From contig CALGIR010000311.1 in NCBI GenBank assembly GCA_937915475.1, forward strand, positions 1-14,383: a DNA stretch of 14,383 nucleotides, written 5' to 3'. Position 1 is the first letter of the stretch. Every line of letters begins with the position of its first letter. The translations under genes were made by a program, and so were the position numbers. Origin of the DNA: an uncultured Bacteroidales bacterium. Lineage in GTDB: Bacteria > Bacteroidota > Bacteroidia > Bacteroidales > Tenuifilaceae. Below the pieces are notes generated by a model. It worked only from the letters and a program-made list of their open reading frames with translations, searched no databases and was not told where the DNA came from. This document shows, piece by piece, positions 7,635-14,383 of the stretch.

Positions 7635-7665
7635 TTGTATGTTATAAATTTTTACTGTAGGTTTG
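7635..7665 (+). promoter_or_regulatory. Bacteroidota-type promoter upstream of the M28 peptidase gene
   Basis: TTG (7635-7637), exactly 20 bases, then TAGGTTTG (7658-7665) is a full match to the TTG / TAnnTTTG promoter pattern with normal spacing. Transcription would begin near 7672, leaving an untranslated leader of about 170 bases before the ATG at 7842. Confidence 0.45.
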
Positions 7666-7794
7666 TAATACTATGTTTTGTGTTAAAGTTATGTCAATTA
7701 AAGTGTTGAAATGCTTTTAGGATACTCTGATGAATATATCTATGATAATAACGTCAATATACATGCGAATGACTATCCCATGGATGATTCATCC

Positions 7795-7812
7795 CTGCCT
7801 ACCTGCTGGCAG
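7795..7812 (+). repeat. Small imperfect hairpin in the peptidase leader
   Basis: CTGCC (7795-7799) pairs with GGCAG (7808-7812) across an 8-base loop, 29 bases before the ATG at 7842. It lies in a locally GC-rich patch within an AT-rich leader. It is short, and its function is unknown. The string ACCTGCTGGC here shares nine bases with the left edge of the palindrome at 4223-4231, which may be chance. Confidence 0.25.
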
Positions 7813-7841
7813 TTGCACCTTTAAAAATTAAAAGTAGACAG

Positions 7842-9620
7842 ATGAAACTGATAAAAAAAGTATTAGTTATTGCGGTTATTATCCAACTTTTTGCCTGCGG
7901 ATCAAATTCAACGCATAACCCTGAAATACTCAAGGAAGAACAGTTTGGGCACATCGATTTTTTGGCATCAGATTCGCTGATGGGTCGATTACCGGGTACT
8001 CCATTCGATAGGGTTGCAGCTAAATATATTAAGGACTTTTTTGAAGGAAATCGTTTCGAACTATTGGGGAAAAACGGTTACCAGTTCTTTGAGTTTATCG
8101 ATCATCAGGACATTGGAGACAATAACTCACTTAGTATTAATAAGCACAATAAAACTTTAGGAACCGATTACGCTGTTTTCCCTTTTTCATCAAGTGATAC
8201 GATTTCGGGTGCTGTGGTCTTTGTTGGCTATGGTATCAACTTTAAAAACGATTCGTTGATATGGAACGATTTTGCTAACCTTAACCTAAGCGGTAAGTGG
8301 GCGTTAATACTCAGAGGCGATCCTTTATTGGACATGGAAAAAAGCCCGTTTACTTCAATAGTGTCCGATAGGCATAAGGCAATGGTTGCCATGGAGCATG
8401 GAGCGATGGGAACTATTTTTGTCTCAGGCCATAGGTTTGATGTTAAGGATGAACTTGTTACCTCAAAACAGAAAACGTTTCCAATCGGAATCCCAGTTTT
8501 ACACGTAAATCGTGCAATGGCCAATGATATTCTTTCGGGAACGGGGAAAACAATAAAGGGAATTGAGAACGAAATTTTATCAATTAAAAAGCCAATAAGT
8601 TTTGTTTCTGGGAGTAATGTGTGTGCTAGGACCAACATCATTACCAAGAGAAAAAGCACCCAAAATGTTGTTGCCCTAGTTAAAGGGAGCGATCCTTTGC
8701 TGAAGCACCAGTACGTTGTTGTTGGTGCACACTTCGATCATATAGGAATGGGAGGCCAAGGTTCTTCAAGTCGTATGCCCGATACACTTGCAGTGCACAA
8801 TGGTGCCGATGACAATGCTTCGGGGGTTTCGGCCATTCTCGAAATAGGGCATAAATTACTTCATCAAAAACCAAAGCGTAGCATTGTTGTTGTTGCATTT
8901 GGTGCTGAAGAGATGGGGTTGCTTGGCTCTAGGTTTTTTGTTGAGAATCCATTAATACCTTTAGATTCAATTGTGGCTATGGTAAATATTGATATGCTGG
9001 GCCGATTGAATAGCGAGAACACCCTACAGGTTGGAGGAGTAAAAACAGCAGTTGAGGCCGATAGTATTCTGAATACCCTTAACGCTGGTTACGAGTTTAG
9101 CTTGGCGCTAGCTCCTCAGGGTTATGGGCCATCCGATCATGCTAGTTTTTATGCTAAAAACATTCCTGTTCTATTCTTCTCAACCGGTGCGCATGCCGAT
9201 TATCATACCCCCAATGACGATATTGAGCAAATAAACATAGAGGGATTGTATAAGGCGTCAAACTATATTTATGATGTAATTAGCAGCATTGCCAATGAGG
9301 GTAGTAAGCCAACGTTTCAGGAGGCTGGTCCTGCCGCACCCTCATCGAGGCACGGAGGAGAGCTAAAGGTTAGGCTTGGTATTATGCCCGACGTTAGCGG
9401 TGTGCGTAACGATGGACTGCAAGTGCTTGCTGTTAATTCTAACCAACCAGCAGGCTTGGCTGGTATCCAAAAAGGCGATTTAATTACCGCTTTAAATGGC
9501 CATAAAATCAACAACATTCAGGATTACATGTTTTACCTGCAGAAACTTGAGGTAGGTTCTACAGTTTCTGTTGAATTTAAGCGTGATGGGAAAACAATGG
9601 TTGTGCTTGCACAGCTATAA
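7842..9620 (+). CDS. M28-family metallopeptidase lipoprotein with C-terminal PDZ domain
   Basis: This is a 592-residue exported lipoprotein. The lipobox LFAC puts the lipidated cysteine at Cys19. A protease-associated-like region (about 120-245) is followed by a complete M28 dizinc aminopeptidase core: His297 (AHFDH), bridging Asp323 (GADDNASG), Glu356-Glu357 (GAEEMG), Asp384 (NIDMLGR) and His455 (DYHTP). Residues from about 505 form a PDZ domain (SNQPAGLAGIQKGDLITALNG). Such enzymes trim N-terminal residues from peptides in the periplasm or at the outer membrane. The PDZ domain probably binds substrate termini or regulates access. All metal ligands are present, so it should be active; specificity is unknown. 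ATG 7842 gives an ideal lipoprotein signal. The gene is preceded by a good promoter match and is followed after 46 bases by a membrane-protein gene, probably co-transcribed. Confidence 0.93.
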   Translation: MKLIKKVLVIAVIIQLFACGSNSTHNPEILKEEQFGHIDFLASDSLMGRLPGTPFDRVAAKYIKDFFEGNRFELLGKNGYQFFEFIDHQDIGDNNSLSINKHNKTLGTDYAVFPFSSSDTISGAVVFVGYGINFKNDSLIWNDFANLNLSGKWALILRGDPLLDMEKSPFTSIVSDRHKAMVAMEHGAMGTIFVSGHRFDVKDELVTSKQKTFPIGIPVLHVNRAMANDILSGTGKTIKGIENEILSIKKPISFVSGSNVCARTNIITKRKSTQNVVALVKGSDPLLKHQYVVVGAHFDHIGMGGQGSSSRMPDTLAVHNGADDNASGVSAILEIGHKLLHQKPKRSIVVVAFGAEEMGLLGSRFFVENPLIPLDSIVAMVNIDMLGRLNSENTLQVGGVKTAVEADSILNTLNAGYEFSLALAPQGYGPSDHASFYAKNIPVLFFSTGAHADYHTPNDDIEQINIEGLYKASNYIYDVISSIANEGSKPTFQEAGPAAPSSRHGGELKVRLGIMPDVSGVRNDGLQVLAVNSNQPAGLAGIQKGDLITALNGHKINNIQDYMFYLQKLEVGSTVSVEFKRDGKTMVVLAQL

Positions 9621-9666
9621 CAGAATGCATTTTTATAGGATTTAATAATTTAAAAATAGAGTTTAT

Positions 9667-10512
9667 ATGAAGCGAACAGTATGGTTTTGGCTAATTGCAA
9701 TTGTAATTACGCTTGCCGCAATCGTTTTTCAGCGTCAATCGGGTCCTACTTATCCTAAAAAGATTGATTTTAATGTTGATACAGTTAGTGCCACATTAAA
9801 GTTGCCTCGTAGTTCCGAGGTTGGAAGCCAATTGCAGATTACCATTCCCGCTTTGCCTTGGGAATATACCGCTAAACTGCATCATCGGCCATACCCGTCG
9901 AATAACGATTGGACAGTTGAACCACCATTTTGGCCTGAGGACGATAAATTTGTTTCGTACCTACCAGAGGTAAATCAAAAAGCAGCAAAGCTAGAGTACT
10001 TTATCGAAATAGAGCACTTTACCTCAGATGAGGTTATTAAGTTACCCGAAGAACCAGTTGTTATAAGGTATAAGGGGTCGGTTCCTGCTTGGGCGCTCAT
10101 TCCTCATATTGTTTTTATTTTTATTGCGCTCATATTTAGTAGTCTATCAGGTGTTATGGCTGCCTTTAATCACGACAAATACAAGTTTTGGGCTGTAGCT
10201 ACACTTATACTAATATTTGTAGGTGGCCTAGTATTTGGGCCAATTGTTCAAAAGTTCGCATTTGATCATTTCTGGACTGGGTTTCCGTTTGGTCAGGACT
10301 TAACAGATAATAAAACTCTGATAATGTTTGTTGTTTGGTTGATGGCTGTTCTTGTCAATTGGAAACGGTCAGTTCCAATGGTCACTGTTTTAGCAGCAAT
10401 ATTTACGCTGATTATTTACTGTATTCCTCACAGCCTTCGTGGTTCGGAATTCAGCTACGAATCGGGTGAAATTGTAACAGGAATGATAACTTACCTTAAA
10501 ACCTTTTTTTGA
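9667..10512 (+). CDS. Unrecognised five-helix membrane protein
   Basis: I do not recognise this 281-residue protein. It has one N-terminal membrane helix (about 5-22). A hydrophilic, probably beta-rich extracytoplasmic region follows (about 35-137, with many aromatic and proline residues such as EPPFWPEDD). Four closely packed helices come next (about 142-166, 174-193, 217-231, 236-253), then a short polar tail. The loop between the third and fourth helices (about 191-216) contains FDHFWTGFPFG and is unusually rich in aromatic and charged residues, so it is the likeliest functional site. It carries no lipobox and no transporter or enzyme signature I can name. It starts 46 bases after the M28 peptidase gene and ends just before a strong terminator, so the two genes likely form one operon. 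A role in the envelope is inferred from topology only. Confidence 0.8.
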   Translation: MKRTVWFWLIAIVITLAAIVFQRQSGPTYPKKIDFNVDTVSATLKLPRSSEVGSQLQITIPALPWEYTAKLHHRPYPSNNDWTVEPPFWPEDDKFVSYLPEVNQKAAKLEYFIEIEHFTSDEVIKLPEEPVVIRYKGSVPAWALIPHIVFIFIALIFSSLSGVMAAFNHDKYKFWAVATLILIFVGGLVFGPIVQKFAFDHFWTGFPFGQDLTDNKTLIMFVVWLMAVLVNWKRSVPMVTVLAAIFTLIIYCIPHSLRGSEFSYESGEIVTGMITYLKTFF

Positions 10513-10536
10513 TTATAACAGTATTTTCATAAAATA

Positions 10537-10568
10537 AAATCGGGCTAACAATTTTGTTAGCCCGATTT
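10537..10568. terminator. Strong bidirectional terminator hairpin
   Basis: A perfect 14-bp stem (10537-10550 with 10555-10568, core CGGGCTAACA) encloses a 4-base loop. It is flanked by A-rich sequence on the left and TTTGTTTT on the right, so it can terminate both the membrane-protein gene ending at 10512 and the converging lipoprotein gene ending at 10613. Confidence 0.88.
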
Positions 10569-10612
10569 GTTTTACGGTTTGTTAAAGCTTATCTCTACTC
10601 GCAATCCTTACT

Positions 10613-10840
10613 TTATTCTTGTGCTTCTTCGTGGTCATGGTCACAGTCGTGAGCCGCACCTTCTTCTGTTTTGCATGTGTCTACTTTTGCGTGCTCACAG
10701 TCATGCCCTGCTTTTAGCTCATCGCTGCACTCTACATTAGCATATTCGGCTTTGTTCTTTTCAGTGGTTGTTCCGCACGATCCTAAAAGGAATGCTATGG
10801 CAACAAGCGTGCTGATAAGGAATAACTTAGTGTTCTTCAT
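10613..10840 (-). CDS. Small Cys/His-rich lipoprotein with a duplicated metal-binding-like module
   Basis: This is a 75-residue protein of no family I recognise. Residues 1-21 are a lipoprotein signal with lipobox LGSC, so Cys22 would be lipidated, leaving a mature chain of about 54 residues. The mature part contains two modules of identical spacing. Cys38-x7-His46-Asp-Cys48-x-His50 is repeated as Cys56-x7-His64-Asp-Cys66-x-His68, plus His70, an 18-residue tandem period rich in Asp and Glu. This strongly suggests metal binding (Zn, Cu or Ni) at the envelope; the metal and role are inferred. Real coding is supported by the textbook signal peptide and by the strong terminator just downstream. 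It faces away from the sigma-factor operon across a 365-base gap and converges with the preceding operon. Confidence 0.85.
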   Translation of the reverse strand: MKNTKLFLISTLVAIAFLLGSCGTTTEKNKAEYANVECSDELKAGHDCEHAKVDTCKTEEGAAHDCDHDHEEAQE

Positions 10841-11205
10841 CTTTTAAAAAGGTTTATTGGTTTAATAAAAAATCGTTTAAAAATATGACTTTAACCTATA
10901 ACAACAACAATTGCATGTTTATTTTTTTGAATTTAAAATTAGATTAATTCTTAATAAGTCATTTCGTTGTGAACTAGCAATCAATTCCATTGTCTAATAT
11001 CTAAGTCTGCTTTGTTAACCAGGCGATTATTTAACGATTTAATCTGGGAGTCAAAAGATTCAGCGTTGTATAGCCCTTGTTTTTATTGTTAAGTTTAAAA
11101 AGCATCAGACACATCTTTAACCAATAAAATTTTATGCTATTTTGCATGATAATTCTAGAGTTCGATGCAGCATAAGTAGATAAGCTTCGTCATTAGATTA
11201 GAAAA
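10841..11205. other. Divergent intergenic region of 365 bases, no gene seen
   Basis: This AT-rich stretch separates the minus-strand lipoprotein gene from the plus-strand sigma-factor gene and should hold both promoters. A 12-base palindrome (ATAAAATTTTAT, 11124-11135) lies about 70 bases before the sigma ATG. Imperfect short inverted repeats occur near 11022-11048. I found no convincing open frame, tRNA or riboswitch-like fold, and no clear promoter for the sigma gene. Confidence 0.5.
10878..10907 (-). promoter_or_regulatory. Weak candidate promoter for the Cys/His-rich lipoprotein
   Basis: On the minus strand, TTG (10907-10905), 19 bases and TATTTTTA (10885-10878) approximate TTG / TAnnTTTG with one mismatch in the last base of the -7 box. 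The start codon lies about 38 bases downstream. Overlapping TTG triplets (10901-10910) make the -33 assignment ambiguous. Confidence 0.25.
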
Positions 11206-11754
11206 ATGAAGGTTATTAAGTATTCCAACATTCATCAACCATTGATTGACCTTTGTAAAAAAGGAGATGCAAACGCACAGTTTGAGATATACAAACTGTA
11301 CTCTAAGGCAATGTATAATACGTGTTTGCGAATTGTTGGAGATACTGTTGAGGCAGAGGATGTTTTGCAAGAGTCGTTCTTTAAGGCATTTGACAAGATT
11401 AACACCTATCGAAACAAGGTTAGCTTTGGTGCTTGGCTAAAACGGATAGTGGTTAACGCATCACTGGACCAATTAAAAAAGTCGAAAATTGACTTAGTTT
11501 CTATTGATAGCATTCATGGTATTAAATCGGAGAGCATTGAATACGTTGACTTTGAACCAGAATCAGTGGAGCGGCTAAGGTGGGCAATTACACAATTGCC
11601 CGACGGGTATCGAACAATAGTTTCTTTATTTTACTTTGAGGGATATAGCCACGATGAGATATCAAAAATGCTTGAAATTAAATCCTCAACATCGCGCTCG
11701 CAGCTAACAAGAGCTAAGCAGCGCCTTTATGAAATAATGAAAGTTAAATGTTAA
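11206..11754 (+). CDS. ECF-type RNA polymerase sigma factor
   Basis: This 182-residue protein has the two-domain layout of extracytoplasmic-function sigma factors. Region 2 (about 25-92) includes VEAEDVLQESFFKAFDKI and the promoter-melting-type FGAWLKRIVVNASLDQLKK. An acidic linker (about 95-121) follows, then region 4 (about 122-176) with LPDGYRTIVSLFYFEGYSHDEI and a helix-turn-helix recognising the -35 element. It would direct RNA polymerase to a small regulon when released from its anti-sigma partner. The next gene begins 10 bases later and encodes a single-pass membrane protein fitting that role. Such factors often activate their own operon, but no target motif can be assigned here. The ATG at 11206 is followed by a normal-length N-terminus before region 2. 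Confidence 0.94.
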   Translation: MKVIKYSNIHQPLIDLCKKGDANAQFEIYKLYSKAMYNTCLRIVGDTVEAEDVLQESFFKAFDKINTYRNKVSFGAWLKRIVVNASLDQLKKSKIDLVSIDSIHGIKSESIEYVDFEPESVERLRWAITQLPDGYRTIVSLFYFEGYSHDEISKMLEIKSSTSRSQLTRAKQRLYEIMKVKC

Positions 11755-11764
11755 AGTATTAGGC

Positions 11765-12307
11765 ATGGATAAGTTACAGGAATTTATAGAGAGAAACATG
11801 GAGAGCCTAAATGATGCTGATTTATCCTATGGGCACACCGATAGGTTTAAGGACAAGTTGAAGGCTCGTCACCCTTCAAAAGCCAAGGTTAATTATTGGC
11901 TAATAGCAAGTGCAGCAGCGGTTGCAGGACTTATACTTACTGCAAGTTTTAGTTTGCTATTAAGTTTTATTGGCATAATGGACTCATTTGATAATGACCT
12001 ATTAACTGCAAGCCTATCGCCAGAACTTGTGCAGATAAGCGAATCGTACCAGTATCAAGTTAACCAAAAGCAACATATTATTAGTAAGATGTTGGCTGGT
12101 GATAATAGTGAACAAAAAGCTGATATACTGCTAACTATTGACGAGTTAAACAGTGGACAACAAAGTATGCTACAAGAGCTGGCTAATAATCTAAAACCAG
12201 AAAAAGCAATGTTTGTAATTAGCCGTTACTATCAAGCTCATCTTTCAGTTTTAGAAGGGATAATATTAAATTTAGATGAAACAAAATTGGATACTGAATC
12301 ATTTTAA
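11765..12307 (+). CDS. Probable anti-sigma factor, single-pass membrane protein
   Basis: This 180-residue protein has a short cytoplasmic N-terminus (1-42) containing YGHTDRFKDKLKARH. This resembles the start of Bacteroidota anti-sigma proteins, which often have a His/Glu-Arg-Phe-x-x-(K/R)-Leu pattern. One strong membrane helix (about 43-71) follows, then a helix-rich extracytoplasmic domain of about 105 residues. Position alone is strong evidence: it lies 10 bases after the ECF sigma gene and 12 before a secreted protein gene. It lacks a recognisable zinc-binding anti-sigma (HxxxCxxC) motif. The external domain is rich in Gln, Ser and Leu, contains no cysteine, and would be the sensor if this is a signal-responsive anti-sigma; the signal is unknown. 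Confidence 0.75.
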   Translation: MDKLQEFIERNMESLNDADLSYGHTDRFKDKLKARHPSKAKVNYWLIASAAAVAGLILTASFSLLLSFIGIMDSFDNDLLTASLSPELVQISESYQYQVNQKQHIISKMLAGDNSEQKADILLTIDELNSGQQSMLQELANNLKPEKAMFVISRYYQAHLSVLEGIILNLDETKLDTESF

Positions 12308-12319
12308 TAATATTGCATT

Positions 12320-13408
12320 ATGAAAACTAGAGTATATTTGAAATTACTGGTTGCATCAATTCTAATTGGTACAGGTGCTTTTGGAACCAATGCATTTGCC
12401 GAGGTGCTAACCAAAAAAGAGCATAAGGAGTTTACCATTACCAATGATTCAAAGTTGCTCATCGACAATAGGTTTGGTCTGGTTAGTATTGAGAATTGGG
12501 ACCAAAACAGTATTAGCATCGACGTTGAAATTACGGTTGAACACTCAAGCAGAGATAGGGCAGAGCGAATGCTATCGGCCATACAAATTACCCTTGAACA
12601 GCAAGGAAATGAGATTAGGGGAATAACTCAGATTGATGAGAAACTTATGAAATCGTTTGGTAACTTTAATACCGGTTCATCTACCAAGGGGCTAAAAATC
12701 GACTATCGTATTAAGATGCCGAGCCATGTTGATGTTAATTTGAAGAACAAGTATGGCGATATGTTTATTGATGAGCTTACTGGACATTCAAATATCAACA
12801 TAAAATACGGTAACCTTAAGGCCAATCGGATTATGTATGGTAGTTACGACCCGCTAAGCATAATAACTTTAGGCTACGGCAATGCCTCAATTGATGAAAT
12901 GGATTGGATGCGATTTGATGTTAAGTATGGCAACTTGGACATTGTTAAGGCAAAGGCAATCGTAATTCTAAGTAAGTATACAAACGTATCGGTTGATGAG
13001 CTTAGCTCTTTAGTGGTTGAGTCGAAATACGATACCTATAAAATTGGTGCCGTGCATAACATTGTTGCCAGTAGCGGTTACACATCCTACAGAGTTGGAA
13101 AACTGGGCAAACAGCTCGATATTGAGAGTAAGTATGGGGATGTTCGCATAAATTCGGTAGCCAATAACTTCGATTTTATATCGTTTGTTGGAAGCTACGC
13201 TAGTATTTATGCGCCAATAGCGACTGAGGTTTCGTATAGTATTGTTGGAGAGGTTTCGTATGGAAAGTTATCATACAACAGTCTAGCGAGGGTAAACCGA
13301 ATTGACAGCAACAACAAAATCTCAGTAAATGGTAGAATAGGAGAGAATGAGGGTGCAGAGGGACAGGTCAAGGTAAAAGTGAGGTACGGAAGCGCAAATC
13401 TTAAGTAG
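12320..13408 (+). CDS. Secreted beta-solenoid-like repeat protein (DUF4097/GIN-type)
   Basis: This is a 362-residue protein with a Sec signal peptide (1-27, ending AFA) and no lipobox or membrane anchor. After an N-terminal beta-rich segment (about 35-135), it carries a series of short strands marked by a (K/G)-Y-(G/T/D) motif at residues 144, 162, 185, 202, 219, 236, 253, 271, 292, 313 and 356. The spacing is exactly 17 from 185 to 253. This periodicity suggests a right-handed beta-solenoid with one tyrosine per turn, as in DUF4097 or GIN-type putative adhesin domains of Bacteroidota; that family assignment is from pattern, not a search. It is the last gene of the sigma/anti-sigma operon (12-base gap) and is probably the operon's output or a co-sensing partner. 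A hairpin terminator follows. Confidence 0.8.
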   Translation: MKTRVYLKLLVASILIGTGAFGTNAFAEVLTKKEHKEFTITNDSKLLIDNRFGLVSIENWDQNSISIDVEITVEHSSRDRAERMLSAIQITLEQQGNEIRGITQIDEKLMKSFGNFNTGSSTKGLKIDYRIKMPSHVDVNLKNKYGDMFIDELTGHSNINIKYGNLKANRIMYGSYDPLSIITLGYGNASIDEMDWMRFDVKYGNLDIVKAKAIVILSKYTNVSVDELSSLVVESKYDTYKIGAVHNIVASSGYTSYRVGKLGKQLDIESKYGDVRINSVANNFDFISFVGSYASIYAPIATEVSYSIVGEVSYGKLSYNSLARVNRIDSNNKISVNGRIGENEGAEGQVKVKVRYGSANLK

Positions 13409-13435
13409 ATTACCCACTTAGTTTCAGTATAAAGG

Positions 13436-13472
13436 AATAACCGTCAGGTCGATTGTTGATTTGACGGTTTAT
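13436..13472 (+). terminator. Terminator hairpin of the sigma-factor operon
   Basis: AACCGTCA (13439-13446) pairs perfectly with TGACGGTT (13462-13469). The stem continues inward with GGTCG against TGATT through G-T wobbles, and outward through AATA/TATT with one bulged T. The right side runs into TTTATTTATTGTT. It lies 30 bases after the repeat-protein stop codon. Confidence 0.75.
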
Positions 13473-13566
13473 TTATTGTTATCATTGTTGTGAAGTATTT
13501 AAACCAATACAGATTAAACATATCTAAACTCTCAATAACCAATAGTGTAACTAAACATATAACTCC

Positions 13567-14383
13567 ATGAAGAGATTTTTTTTACTATTTATTGCATTTG
13601 TTTCGCTTGGATTTACCCTTGCATACGGGCAGATTAATCCTGTTACAAAAGCCAATTACGAATCGGCATCGCATTTTTCGCCAAACAGGTTAAAGAAAAT
13701 GGTGTTCAGCACTAGTGTTGATGCCCATTGGCTTAAAAATAGCACTCGCTTTTGGTACTCGTACCAAACTAGCGAGGGAAAGGCTTTTTACATTGTTGAT
13801 CCAGCAAAGAAATCAAAATCGGTACTATTTGATAATGTAAAAATGGCCGCTGAAATATCAAGGCTAACCCTTGATCCATTCGATGCCCAAAACATTCCCA
13901 TTAAGGATTTAAAGTTTTTGGATAACGAGGGGATAATTCGTTTCTCAATTCAGAGTAAGCTGATAGACGAGGAGAAAAAGGACGAAGAGGAGGAGGATGA
14001 TATGACCGAGGATCAAGGGCAAAACCGAAAGGGAGGAAAGGACAAACCTAAGAGGAAAACCTGGTTTTTTGAGTACATTATCCAAACGGGAAAGCTAACA
14101 ATGCTCGATGATTATAAAAAGCCAAAGGATAAGCCCAAGTGGGCAAATATATCGCCCGATGGTGAAAGAGTTCTTTTTGCTCGCAACCACAACCTATTCT
14201 GGATGGACAAGGAGAACTACGAGAAAGCCCTAAAGAAGGAGAAAGATTCAACTATTGTTGAGCATCAGCTTAGCTGGGATGGTGAAGAGGATTACAGCTA
14301 TAGCTCTGGTGAGCGGAACGTTGATAATGTGGAAAAAGAAAAGAATAAGGATAAGCGGAAAGGAGCTTGGGCACTTTGGTCTG
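13567..14383 (+). CDS. S9-family (prolyl oligopeptidase / DPP-IV-like) peptidase, N-terminal part
   Basis: The frame is open from ATG 13567 to the window end (272 codons), so no stop is seen and the catalytic domain lies outside. Residues 1-21 form a Sec signal ending AYG before Gln22. The rest looks like the start of a DPP-IV-type beta-propeller: WLKNSTRFWYSYQT, a propeller blade with SPDGERVLFARNHNLFWMD, and LSWDGEEDYSYSSGE, a segment typical of Bacteroidota S9 peptidases. The absent C-terminal alpha/beta-hydrolase domain would carry the Ser-Asp-His triad. A low-complexity charged stretch (about 134-165, acidic then basic) interrupts the propeller. These enzymes cleave proline-containing peptides in the periplasm. 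It starts about 95 bases after the preceding terminator, so it is a separate transcription unit; no convincing promoter was found. Confidence 0.85.
   Translation, partial: MKRFFLLFIAFVSLGFTLAYGQINPVTKANYESASHFSPNRLKKMVFSTSVDAHWLKNSTRFWYSYQTSEGKAFYIVDPAKKSKSVLFDNVKMAAEISRLTLDPFDAQNIPIKDLKFLDNEGIIRFSIQSKLIDEEKKDEEEEDDMTEDQGQNRKGGKDKPKRKTWFFEYIIQTGKLTMLDDYKKPKDKPKWANISPDGERVLFARNHNLFWMDKENYEKALKKEKDSTIVEHQLSWDGEEDYSYSSGERNVDNVEKEKNKDKRKGAWALWS

Noticed and set aside
8228..8659. 143-residue minus-strand open frame inside the M28 peptidase gene
   Set aside because: The plus strand carries a complete enzyme with all metal ligands; the antisense product shows no domain or signal and is a coding shadow.
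11022..11048. Imperfect inverted repeat (CCAG...CTGG with inner GATTA/TAATC) before the sigma operon
   Set aside because: The pairing is short, bulged and AT-rich, within what is expected by chance for this sequence.

Overview
The window looks like chromosomal DNA of a Bacteroidota bacterium, probably class Bacteroidia. The evidence is indirect. Genes lack clear Shine-Dalgarno sequences, and several upstream regions carry the TTG / TAnnTTTG promoter pattern typical of the phylum. The set of exported proteins (M28-PDZ lipoprotein, S9 peptidase, LtaS-type membrane enzyme, ECF sigma/anti-sigma pair with a secreted repeat protein) also fits. I see no tRNA, rRNA, CRISPR array, transposase or phage gene.

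Layout. 1-3009 (+): the 3' end of a PhoH-family ATPase gene, then a SixA-like histidine phosphatase and polyphosphate kinase 1. The three are closely spaced and probably co-transcribed, giving a phosphate/polyphosphate cluster. 3126-4193 (+): DNA polymerase IV, with an inverted repeat lying across its start codon. 4199-4270: a GC-rich perfect palindrome between convergent genes. 4270-5604 (-): an exported zinc-dependent phospholipase C / P1-nuclease-like protein. It is divergent from 5776-7593 (+), an LtaS-type phosphoglycerol-transferase-like membrane enzyme. 7842-10512 (+): an M28 peptidase lipoprotein with a C-terminal PDZ domain, followed by an unrecognised five-helix membrane protein, closed by a strong bidirectional hairpin. 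10613-10840 (-): a tiny Cys/His-rich lipoprotein. 10841-11205: a 365-base divergent intergenic region. 11206-13408 (+): a compact operon of ECF sigma factor, single-pass membrane protein (probable anti-sigma factor) and secreted beta-solenoid-like repeat protein, ended by a hairpin. 13567 to the window end (+): the start of an exported S9-family (prolyl oligopeptidase / DPP-IV-like) peptidase.

Most of the window is ordinary housekeeping and envelope biology. The parts most worth following up are these: the 75-residue lipoprotein with two exact copies of a C-x7-H-D-C-x-H module, 18 residues apart; the sigma/anti-sigma/repeat-protein operon, whose product has a tyrosine recurring every 17 residues over several turns; the polyphosphate kinase lacking the second histidine known from the E. 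coli enzyme, next to a histidine phosphatase gene; and the inverted repeat covering the dinB start codon. No clearly new multi-gene defence or mobile system is visible.
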